A DNA stretch of 64,000 nucleotides, taken from Propionibacterium sp. (lineage in GTDB: Bacteria > Actinomycetota > Actinomycetes > Propionibacteriales > Propionibacteriaceae). The DNA lies in assembly GCA_012517965.1 (NCBI GenBank), contig JAAYTZ010000073.1, positions 1-64,000 of the forward strand, in the 5' to 3' direction. Position numbers and translations under genes: made by a program. A model generated the notes under the pieces. That model made no database searches. It was not told the DNA's origin and was given only the letters and a program-made list of their open reading frames with translations. Every line of letters starts with the position of its first letter. Position 1 is the first letter of the stretch. Shown one piece after another: positions 56,116-64,000 of the stretch.

Positions 56116-57504
56116 TCAGCTGGGCTTCGGGGCCCCCGGGCGTGCGTAGCGCCACCAGGTGAGCGCCACGCACAGGACGGCGAAGGCGACACCGATCGCA
56201 TAGAACGCGACCGGCCCCATCAGGCTGAGGCCGACCCCGAACAGGAAGGGGCCGAAGGCTGCGATCGCGGACGTCCAGCCGATGACACCGCCGGCCTGCC
56301 GCTTCTCGAAGATCATCGGCATCTGCTTGAAGGTCGAGGCGTTCCCGATGCCCGCGAACAGGAAGATCGCGAGCATGCCCCAGAAGAACCTCTGGAAGCC
56401 GGACTCGAGGGCGGCCGCCGAGGAGGTGTCCGGGGTCAGGGCGGTCATGGTGAAGGCGATCGAGGCGATGAGCCCGAGCCCCGAGACGAGGGTCCAGATC
56501 GCGCCGCCCATCTTGTCGGTCAGCGGCGAGAACGCGAAGCGTGCGACCGCCCCCACCATGGCGCCCCAGAAGACGAACGTCGCGGGGTCCGGCACCTGAT
56601 ACCCGGCCACCAGCACCTTGGCCGCGGCACCCGCCCCGGAGACGATCGCGGGGTTGCCGGCGCCGTAGAGGTTCGCCGACAGCAGGGCGAACTGGGCGGA
56701 CAGCCCCGAGAAGGTGCCGAAGGTCATGATGTAGAGCAACGTCATGAACCAGGTGTCCTTGTTGCTGAAGATGTCGAACTGCTGCCGCACGTTGGCCTTG
56801 ATCGGCACCGACTTGAGCAGCGTCCACGCCAGGATCACACCGACGACCACGAACGGCACCCAGATCAGCGCGGCGTTCTGGTAGAACACGGACCGGTCGG
56901 GCTTGCCCGGGGTCTTCAGCACCTGCGGCGTCCCGATCAGGGCGAAGCCGACGAGCAGCGGGGTGAGCAGCTGCACGACCGAGACGCCCAGGTTGCCGAT
57001 GCCGGCCTGCAGGCCCAGCGCCGTGCCGGAGAGCCGCTTGGGGAAGAAGTACGACGTCGAGGGCATGAAGCCGGAGAATGCGCCGCCGCCGATGCCCGCG
57101 AGGAACGCCAGCGCCATCAGCGCCCAGTACGGGGTGCCGGGGTCCTGGATCGCCACCGCCCAGCCGATCAGCGGCACGAGCAGCAGCGCGGTGGTCAGGG
57201 TCACCATCTTCCGGGTGCCCATGATCGGCGGCAGGATCATCCAGAGGATGCGCAGCCCGCCGCCGGAGAGGCCGGGCATGGCGGCCATCCAGTAGAGCTG
57301 GTCCTTGGTGAAGCTGAACCCGATCGCGTTGAGCTTGCCGATCAGTGCGCTGGGCAGGAACCACGCGATGAAGCACATCATCAGCGCGAACGTCGTGATC
57401 GACAACGTGCGCCAGGCCAGCGAGGAGTTCCAGGACGCCTCGTCCTCGGGATTCCAGGACTGGAGCCATTCCCCGCCGCGGCGGACGGGTTCGGTGGTGG
57501 TCAT
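56116..57504 (-). CDS. narK: NarK-type MFS nitrate/nitrite transporter
   Basis: 'WRTLSITTFALMMCFIAWFLPSALIGKLNAIGFSFTKDQLYWMAAMPGLSGGGLRILWMILPPIMGTRK', 'AGIGGGAFSGFMPSTSYFFPKRLSGTALGLQAGIGNLGVSVVQLLTP'. Confidence 0.95.
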   Translation of the reverse strand: MTTTEPVRRGGEWLQSWNPEDEASWNSSLAWRTLSITTFALMMCFIAWFLPSALIGKLNAIGFSFTKDQLYWMAAMPGLSGGGLRILWMILPPIMGTRKMVTLTTALLLVPLIGWAVAIQDPGTPYWALMALAFLAGIGGGAFSGFMPSTSYFFPKRLSGTALGLQAGIGNLGVSVVQLLTPLLVGFALIGTPQVLKTPGKPDRSVFYQNAALIWVPFVVVGVILAWTLLKSVPIKANVRQQFDIFSNKDTWFMTLLYIMTFGTFSGLSAQFALLSANLYGAGNPAIVSGAGAAAKVLVAGYQVPDPATFVFWGAMVGAVARFAFSPLTDKMGGAIWTLVSGLGLIASIAFTMTALTPDTSSAAALESGFQRFFWGMLAIFLFAGIGNASTFKQMPMIFEKRQAGGVIGWTSAIAAFGPFLFGVGLSLMGPVAFYAIGVAFAVLCVALTWWRYARPGAPKPS

Positions 57505-58868
57505 GCGCGGGTCTCCTCGAGGGTCGTGGCGGTGGACGAAGAAGCGGGGGCGGCGCCGGGGGCCGGCACCTCCACCAGGTCGTTGAGGTGGGCGGACTCA
57601 CGCTGGTGCATGCGGAGGATCGTCCAGTGCATCCAGCCCAGCGAGACGAGGACGAACACCAGCAGGATGGCGAACGCCGACGACCACATGCCGGTCGCCA
57701 CCTGGGTGTACGAGAACATCAGCGGCAGGAAGAAGCCGCCCAGGCCGCCGAGCATGCCCACGAGCCCGCCGACGGAGCCGACGTGGTCGGGGAAGTAGGT
57801 CGGGATGTGCTTGTAGACGGCGGCCTTGCCGATGCCCATCGCGCAGCCGACGATGAAGACCAGGAAGACGAACAGCCACAGGTTCATCCCGTAGTGGAGC
57901 AGGGCCGTCTCGGTGCCGTCGGGATTGTGCAGCACGATGTGGCCGTTCGGCATCATCAGGATCGCGCAGGCCGCGCCCATGATGAAGAACGTGGCGTACA
58001 TGGCGCGCCGGGCGCCCCAGCGGTCGGAGATCCAGCCGCCGAGCGGCCGCAGCAGCGAGGCCGGGAAGATGAAGGTGGCCGTCAGCAGGGCGGCGGTCTG
58101 GAGCGGCACCCCGAAGCTCTTGACGTAGTAGCTGGGCAGGTAGGCCGAGAAGGCGACGTAGGCACCGAAGACGACGACGTAGTACAGGCTGAACCGCCAG
58201 ACCCGGATGTCCTTCAGGGGCTGCAGCATGTCCCGGACCGACTGGTTCGAGCCGGGCACCCGGTCCTTGTGCGGCGTGATGAAGAACATCGCCACGGCCG
58301 TGGCGACCAGCAGCACGGCGTAGATGATGGGGACGACGCGCCACCCGCCGGGGATGAACCCGAAGTACGTGGCGCCCGCGGTCCCGGCGATGATGGCCGG
58401 CCCGATGAACTTGGTGACCGACGCGCCGACGTTGCCCGCCCCGAACACGCCCAGCGCGAAACCCTTGCGGCGGTGGCTGAACCACGCGGAGTTCCAGGCG
58501 ATGCCGACGCTGAAGCTGTTGCCCACGAAACCGACGAGGAACGCGAGCACCAGCAACATCGGGTAGCTGTTGGCGAAGGAGACCGCCACGGACGCCACCG
58601 CGCCGGACAGCAGCAGGTACAGCATGACCTTCTTGCCGCCGATGCGGTCAGCCAGCATGCCGGCGGGCAGCCGCCACATGGAGCCGTTCAGCACCGCCAG
58701 CGACGTGATCCAGAACAACTCGGGGTTGGTGAGGTTGAACTCCTTCTGGATCTCGACCCCGAGGATGCCAAACATCAGCCACACCGCGAACATCAGGGTG
58801 AAGCCGATGGTGGAGAGGGTGAGGACCCGTGCAGAGCCGGGTGCCTCGTGGTGGTCGACGTTGGCCAC
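57501..58868 (-). CDS. narK: NarK-type MFS nitrate/nitrite transporter (second copy, distinct subtype)
   Basis: 'LTLSTIGFTLMFAVWLMFGILGVEIQKEFNLTNPELFWITSLAVLNGSMWRLPAGMLADRIGGKKVM', 'LVGFVGNSFSVGIAWNSAWFSHRRKGFALGVFGAGNVGASVTKFIGP'; overlaps the next narK by 4 nt. Confidence 0.95.
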   Translation of the reverse strand: MANVDHHEAPGSARVLTLSTIGFTLMFAVWLMFGILGVEIQKEFNLTNPELFWITSLAVLNGSMWRLPAGMLADRIGGKKVMLYLLLSGAVASVAVSFANSYPMLLVLAFLVGFVGNSFSVGIAWNSAWFSHRRKGFALGVFGAGNVGASVTKFIGPAIIAGTAGATYFGFIPGGWRVVPIIYAVLLVATAVAMFFITPHKDRVPGSNQSVRDMLQPLKDIRVWRFSLYYVVVFGAYVAFSAYLPSYYVKSFGVPLQTAALLTATFIFPASLLRPLGGWISDRWGARRAMYATFFIMGAACAILMMPNGHIVLHNPDGTETALLHYGMNLWLFVFLVFIVGCAMGIGKAAVYKHIPTYFPDHVGSVGGLVGMLGGLGGFFLPLMFSYTQVATGMWSSAFAILLVFVLVSLGWMHWTILRMHQRESAHLNDLVEVPAPGAAPASSSTATTLEETRA

Positions 58869-59084
58869 GGTCGCTCCGTCCTGAGAGAGGAGCTGATCTC
58901 CTCTAATTCCGAAACTGCCGCCCGCAGCCTACACCCGCACGACACGGACGGCGCCGCTGCCCTGACAACAGCCACGGACGCTCGACAGCGAACCCGGTTC
59001 CCAGACCCGGGAGCCCCGGCTAATCCGACCGAACTGAGCCCGGCCTTCCGGCGCATCACCTATGCTGCGAGCGTAGTCCTCCAA

Positions 59085-59888
59085 ATGCCCTGCTCGAGGG
59101 AAGGCATCGTGCATCGAAGGTCCCCGCAGGCGTCGGCGCTGACGCTGCTCGGCTCCCCTGTGCGGCGGTACATCGTGGACATCCTGGCCAACCTCCCGCT
59201 GACCCCCACGGACGCCGAGCCGCACTCCCGCCGCGAGGGTCTGACGGCCGCCCAACTGAGCCTCCGGCTGGGACTGCACGTGACCACCGTCCGGTTCCAC
59301 CTCGACCAGCTCGTCGCCGGCGATCTGCTGCGGGCGCACGACAAGCGGGTCGGGGTCGGACGCCCCCGGCGCCACTACGCCATCAATCCGGGCAGCCTCG
59401 GCGAGGTGCGGCGTCCGGACGCCTACCGGCTCCTGGCGGACCTGCTCGCCGACAGCCTCGACACCGGGAGCGAGCCGGACGTCCGGTTCAACGCCGAGGA
59501 GGCCGCCGAGCGCTGGGTCGCCCGGAACGAGGGGGCCCTCATCCCGTCCGAACTGGGCACCGCCCCCGCCCGCACGCCCGGTCGGTTCCTCGCCAAGGTC
59601 GGCGGCCTGATCGACCTGATGGAGCGCTGGGGCTACGAGTCTGCGGTGCGGACGACGGACGCCGGCCGCACCGCCCACATCGAGATCGCGCACTGCCCGC
59701 TCCGTGAACTGGCCCTGCGCAACCCCGCCGTCGCCTGCGGCGTCCACCGCGGGCTCCTGCGCGCCGCGCTGGCGGCGCTCGGCGAGACTGAGACCGAGAT
59801 CGGCCTGCGGCCGTTCACCGACTCCGACCCCTGCGTCGCCCGCATCACGTCGCACGCCGCTTTCACCGTCCCGGAGGGAGAACTATGA
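59085..59888 (+). CDS. SufR/COG2345-like winged-helix regulator with putative Fe-S cluster ligands
   Basis: 'LTLLGSPVRRYIVDILANLPLTP...LTAAQLSLRLGLHVTTVRFHLDQLVAGDLLRAHDKRVGVGRPRRHY' and C-terminal 'HCPLRELALRNPAVACGVHRGLL...DSDPCVARI'. Overlaps narG by 4 nt. Start may be GTG ~59109. Confidence 0.87.
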   Translation: MPCSREGIVHRRSPQASALTLLGSPVRRYIVDILANLPLTPTDAEPHSRREGLTAAQLSLRLGLHVTTVRFHLDQLVAGDLLRAHDKRVGVGRPRRHYAINPGSLGEVRRPDAYRLLADLLADSLDTGSEPDVRFNAEEAAERWVARNEGALIPSELGTAPARTPGRFLAKVGGLIDLMERWGYESAVRTTDAGRTAHIEIAHCPLRELALRNPAVACGVHRGLLRAALAALGETETEIGLRPFTDSDPCVARITSHAAFTVPEGEL

Positions 59889-62800
59889 CCGACACCCAGC
59901 CCCGCACCGCAGCCGGGCTCGACGGGCCGCTGGCCGACGCACTCGTCGGCACCCGGCGCTTCTTCACCAAGGCGGAGGTGAGCGCGGACCGCCGCGCCCT
60001 GTTCGCCGAGGGCGGCCGGGGCGACTGGTTCTACCGCGACCGGTGGGCGTACGACAAGGTCGTCCGCTCCACGCACGGCGTGAACTGCACCGGCTCCTGC
60101 AGCTGGAAGGTGTACGTCAAGGACGGCATCATCACGTGGGAGGCGCAGCAGACGGACTATCCGTCGCCCGGCCCCGACAAGCCCGACTACGAGCCCCGCG
60201 GCTGCCCGCGCGGTGCGGCCTTCTCGTGGTACACGTACTCCCCCACGCGGGTGCGTTACCCCTACATCCGCGGCACGCTGCTCGAGCTGTACCGCGCCGC
60301 GAAGGCCGAACACGGCGATCCCGTCGTCGCCTGGGCGTCCATCGTGCAGGACCCGGAGAAGGCCAAGCGCTACAAGAGCGCCCGCGGCAAGGGCGGCCTG
60401 GTCCGCGCCACCTGGGACGAGGCCGTCGAACTGGTGGCCGCGGCCCACACCTACATCATCAAGCGTTGGGGCCCGGACCGGATCGCAGGCTTCTCCCCCA
60501 TCCCCGCCATGTCGATGGTCAGCCACGCCTCCGGCGCCCGCTACACCAGCCTCATCGGCGGCTCGATGCTGAGCTTCTACGACTGGTACGCCGACCTGCC
60601 CGTGGCCTCGCCCCAGGTCTTCGGCGACCAGACCGACGTCCCCGAGTCCGGTGACTGGTGGGACGCCGGCTACCTGATGATGTGGGGCTCCAACATCCCG
60701 ATGACCCGCACCCCCGACGCCCACTGGATGACCGAGGCCCGGTACCGCGGCCAGAAGGTCGTCGTGATGAGCCCCGACTACGCCGAGAACGTGAAGTTCG
60801 CCGATGAGTGGCTGCCCGTCGCCCCGGGCTCGGACGCCGCCCTCGGCATGGCCATGGGGCACGTGGTGCTCAAGGAGTTCTTCGTCGACCGGACGGTCCC
60901 CTACTTCGACCTCTACTGCAAGAAGTACACGGACCTGCCGTTCCTCGTCGTGCTCGACCCGCAGTCCGACGGCACCTTCAAGCCCGGCAAGTTCCTGGTC
61001 GCCGGCGACTTCGACAACGACCAGCGCGCCAGCGAGAACGCGATGTTCAAGCCGGCGATGTGGGACACCGTGACCGACGCCCCGGCCATCCCCAACGGCA
61101 CGCTCGGGCACCGGTTCGGCGACGAGGGCCTCGGCAAGTGGAACCTCGACCTCGGCGCCCTCAAGCCGGCGATGACGCTCCTCGGCGCCGGCGCCGAGGC
61201 GGCGGAGATCGTCCTGCCCCACTTCGACACCGCCCGCGGTGACGCGGAGCCGGTGCGCCGGGGCGTCCCCGTGCGCCGGGTCGGCGACCGCATCGTCACC
61301 ACCGTCTTCGACCTGATGCTCGCCCAGTACAACGTCGGCCGCCCGGGGCTGCCCGGACAGTGGGCGTCCGGCTACGACGACGAGGCCGCCCTCTACACCC
61401 CGGCGTGGCAGGAGACCATCACGAATGTCGGGGCCGCGCAGGTGGCGCGGATCGCCCGCGAGTTCGCCCAGAACTCCGCCGACACCCAGGGCCGCTCGAT
61501 GATCGTCATGGGCGCCGGCACCAACCACTGGTACCACTCCGACCTCATCTACCGCACGATGCTGATGCTGACGACCATCACCGGTTGCCAGGGACGCAAC
61601 GGCGGCGGCTGGGCCCACTACGTGGGCCAGGAGAAGGCGCGTCCGATCACCGGCTGGGCGCAGATGGCGTTCGCCCTCGACTGGAACCGCCCGCCGCGGC
61701 AGATGATCCAAACCGGCTACTGGTACCTCAACACCGACCAGTGGCGCTACGACACCTTCGGCGCCGAGGAGCTGTCCGCCGGCGACGTCGGCAACGGCCT
61801 GTTCAAGGGCCGGGTCATCGCCGACCTGTTCGCGCAGTCGGCCCGTTCGGGCTGGATGCCGTCCTACCCGACGTTCGACCGCAACCCGCTCACCCTGGGC
61901 GACGACGCCAAGGCCGCCGGCCAGGAGGTCGGGCCGTACGTCGCGGCGTCCCTCAAGAGCGGCGCGCTGAAGTTCGCCGTGGAGGACCCGGACGCCGAGG
62001 AGAACTGGCCGCGCGCCCTCACCCTGTGGCGGGCCAACCTGTTCGGCAACTCCGCCAAGGGCGACGAGTACTTCCTCAAGCACGTGCTGGGCACCGACCA
62101 CGCCGTCACCGCCGACGAGGCTCCCGAGGAGCTGCGTCCGCGCGACATCGTCTGGCGCGAGAAGGCTCCCGAGGGCAAGCTCGACCTCGTCCTCACCCTG
62201 GACTTCCGGATGACCAGCTCGACGCTGATGTCGGACGTCGTGCTCCCCGCAGCCACGTGGTACGAGAAGCACGACATCAACACCACCGACATGCACCCGT
62301 TCATCCACCCGTTCACCCCGGCGATCAACCCGCCGTGGCAGGCGAAGACGGACTGGGCGATCTTCCAGCTGCTGGCCGACAAGCTCTCCGAGTTCGCGGT
62401 GCGCCACTTGGGGACCCGCACCGACGTGGTGGCCGTGCCGCTCATGCACGACAGCCCGGACGCCATGGCGACCCCGCACGGCAGCGTGCGCGACTGGAAG
62501 ACCGGCGAGGTCGACCCGATCCCGGGCGTGACGATGCCGAAGATCATCGCGGTGGAGCGCGACTACACGAAGATCGGCGAGAAGTACGGGGCCATCGGGC
62601 CGCTGCTCGACAAGTTGGGCACCACCCAGAAGGCGGTGACCGTCGACGTCACGAGCGCGATCGAGTACCTCAAGGGCCGCAACGGCGTCCGCGACGGTGA
62701 CGGCGTGGCGACCGGGCGGCCGAAGCTCGACAACGGCATCAACGTCGCCGAAGCGATCATGGCGCTGGCCGGCACCTGCAACGGTCACCTGGCCACGCAG

Positions 62801-63595
62801 GGCTTCAAGACCCTGGAGAAGCGCACCGGAACCCAGCTCCACGACCTGGCGGCCGAGCACGAGGGCAAGATCATCACGTTCGCCGACATCGTCGGCCAGC
62901 CGACCCCGGTCATCACCTCGCCCGAGTGGTCGGGCTCGGAGACCGGCGGACGCCGCTACTCGCCGTTCACCATCAACGTCGAACGCAACAAGCCCTGGCA
63001 CACCCTCACCGGACGCCAGCACTTCTACCTCGACCACGACTGGATGCAGGCCCTCGGCGAGACGCTGCCCACCTACCGTGGCCCACTCAACATGACCCAG
63101 CTGTTCGGCGAGACGCCGATCGGCGAGACCAACGAGCTGGGCGTGTCGGTTCGCTACCTGACCCCGCACTTCAAGTGGGCCATCCACAGCCAGTACCAGG
63201 ACAACTGGTTCATGCAGCAGCTGTCGCGCGGTGGCCAGCAGATCTGGATGAGCGTCCAGGACGCCAAGAAGGTCGGCATCGACGACAACGACTGGGTGGA
63301 GCTGGTCAACCGCAACGGCGTGGTGAGCGCGCGCGCGATCGTGTCGCACCGGATGCCGGAGGGGACGATCTACATGTACCACGCTCAGGACCGGCTGGTG
63401 AACGTGCCGCTGACCGACACGAACGGTCGCCGCGGCGGCATCCACAACTCGATGACCCGGATCCTGATCAAGCCCAGCCACATCATCGGCGGCTACGCCC
63501 AGTTGGCGTTCGCGTTCAACTATCTCGGCCCCACGGGCAACAACCGGGACGAGGTCACGATGATCCGCAAGCGTTCCCAGAACGTCCAATACTGA
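59885..63595 (+). CDS. narG: Respiratory nitrate reductase alpha subunit
   Basis: 'STHGVNCTGSCSWKVYVKDGIITWEAQQTDYPSPGPDKPDYEPRGCPRGAAFSWYTYSPTRVRYPYIRG', 'GGSMLSFYDWYADLP', 'YLTPHFKWAIHSQYQDN', C-terminal 'LGPTGNNRDEVTMIRKRSQNVQY'. Confidence 0.99.
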   Translation: MTDTQPRTAAGLDGPLADALVGTRRFFTKAEVSADRRALFAEGGRGDWFYRDRWAYDKVVRSTHGVNCTGSCSWKVYVKDGIITWEAQQTDYPSPGPDKPDYEPRGCPRGAAFSWYTYSPTRVRYPYIRGTLLELYRAAKAEHGDPVVAWASIVQDPEKAKRYKSARGKGGLVRATWDEAVELVAAAHTYIIKRWGPDRIAGFSPIPAMSMVSHASGARYTSLIGGSMLSFYDWYADLPVASPQVFGDQTDVPESGDWWDAGYLMMWGSNIPMTRTPDAHWMTEARYRGQKVVVMSPDYAENVKFADEWLPVAPGSDAALGMAMGHVVLKEFFVDRTVPYFDLYCKKYTDLPFLVVLDPQSDGTFKPGKFLVAGDFDNDQRASENAMFKPAMWDTVTDAPAIPNGTLGHRFGDEGLGKWNLDLGALKPAMTLLGAGAEAAEIVLPHFDTARGDAEPVRRGVPVRRVGDRIVTTVFDLMLAQYNVGRPGLPGQWASGYDDEAALYTPAWQETITNVGAAQVARIAREFAQNSADTQGRSMIVMGAGTNHWYHSDLIYRTMLMLTTITGCQGRNGGGWAHYVGQEKARPITGWAQMAFALDWNRPPRQMIQTGYWYLNTDQWRYDTFGAEELSAGDVGNGLFKGRVIADLFAQSARSGWMPSYPTFDRNPLTLGDDAKAAGQEVGPYVAASLKSGALKFAVEDPDAEENWPRALTLWRANLFGNSAKGDEYFLKHVLGTDHAVTADEAPEELRPRDIVWREKAPEGKLDLVLTLDFRMTSSTLMSDVVLPAATWYEKHDINTTDMHPFIHPFTPAINPPWQAKTDWAIFQLLADKLSEFAVRHLGTRTDVVAVPLMHDSPDAMATPHGSVRDWKTGEVDPIPGVTMPKIIAVERDYTKIGEKYGAIGPLLDKLGTTQKAVTVDVTSAIEYLKGRNGVRDGDGVATGRPKLDNGINVAEAIMALAGTCNGHLATQGFKTLEKRTGTQLHDLAAEHEGKIITFADIVGQPTPVITSPEWSGSETGGRRYSPFTINVERNKPWHTLTGRQHFYLDHDWMQALGETLPTYRGPLNMTQLFGETPIGETNELGVSVRYLTPHFKWAIHSQYQDNWFMQQLSRGGQQIWMSVQDAKKVGIDDNDWVELVNRNGVVSARAIVSHRMPEGTIYMYHAQDRLVNVPLTDTNGRRGGIHNSMTRILIKPSHIIGGYAQLAFAFNYLGPTGNNRDEVTMIRKRSQNVQY

Positions 63596-63622
63596 CCCGC
63601 CAGCCGAGTAGGGAGACGAATC

Positions 63623-64000
63623 ATGCGCATCATGGCCCAGATGGCGATGGTCATGAACCTCGACAAGTGCATCGGCTGCCACACGTGCTCGGTCACCTGC
63701 AAGCAGGCGTGGACCAACCGCACGGGCACCGAGTACGTCTGGTTCAACAACGTGGAGACGCGGCCGGGCCTCGGCTACCCGCGCCGCTACGAGGATCAGG
63801 AGCAGTGGAAGGGCGGCTGGAAGCTCAAGAGCAACGGTCGGCTGACCCTCAAGAGCGGCGGACGCCTCCAGCGGCTGGCGTCCATCTTCAGCAACCCCAA
63901 GATGCCCGGCATCAAGGACTACTACGAGCCCTGGACCTACGACTACGAGAACCTGCTCAACGCCCCGGCGCAGAAGAACTTCCCGGTGGCCCGGCCGCAC
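63623..64000 (+). CDS. narH: Respiratory nitrate reductase beta subunit (partial, runs off window)
   Basis: 'MRIMAQMAMVMNLDKCIGCHTCSVTCKQAWTNRTGTEYVWFNNVETRPGLGYPRRYEDQEQWKGGWK' (4Fe-4S CxxCxxCxxxC), directly after narG; frame open to the window edge. Confidence 0.98.
   Translation, partial: MRIMAQMAMVMNLDKCIGCHTCSVTCKQAWTNRTGTEYVWFNNVETRPGLGYPRRYEDQEQWKGGWKLKSNGRLTLKSGGRLQRLASIFSNPKMPGIKDYYEPWTYDYENLLNAPAQKNFPVARPH

Noticed and set aside
59633-64000. 1455-aa minus-strand ORF across the whole narG/narH region
   Set aside because: Antisense to a certain gene (narG); Val/Gly/Ala/Arg-rich with no motifs; long open antisense frames are expected in high-GC DNA.
1-64000. CRISPR arrays, rRNA genes, IS elements with transposases
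   Set aside because: No spaced direct-repeat arrays, rRNA-like stretches or transposase ORFs were recognised.

Overview
High-GC actinobacterial chromosomal segment, probably Propionibacteriales-like judging from gene content; taxonomy is inference. From left to right: (i) about 1-16.8 kb, an exopolysaccharide locus with a CBS-NeuB-SAF-TIM-barrel fusion, three GT4 and one GT2 glycosyltransferases, a Wzy-like polymerase, a Wzz/tyrosine kinase, an acyltransferase and a priming sugar transferase. Embedded in it is an unusual minus-strand operon encoding a Cys-rich exported protein, an HPr-kinase-like protein, a PqqD-like protein and a MauE-thioredoxin fusion, with a convergent nucleotidyltransferase. 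(ii) 16.8-18.7 kb, a 5'-truncated MobF relaxase remnant next to tRNA-Leu(CAG). (iii) treY-treZ. (iv) the cell-wall/division cluster fhaA-fhaB-pstP-rodA-pbpA-pknB, then trpG/pabA, crgA, aroD, lysS, an LCP protein and ogt. (v) dhaKL and a DhaM-HPr-EI fusion. (vi) a heterodimeric ABC exporter. (vii) a blaI-like regulator divergent from cydABDC. (viii) modABC. (ix) two tandem narK genes flanked by two paralogous SufR/COG2345-like regulators (one has lost the putative Fe-S ligands), then narG and partial narH. The best candidate for an undescribed system is the 8.2-12.0 kb Cys-rich/HPrK/PqqD/MauE-Trx module. All calls come from reading the sequence and the supplied ORF translations; no database search was run.
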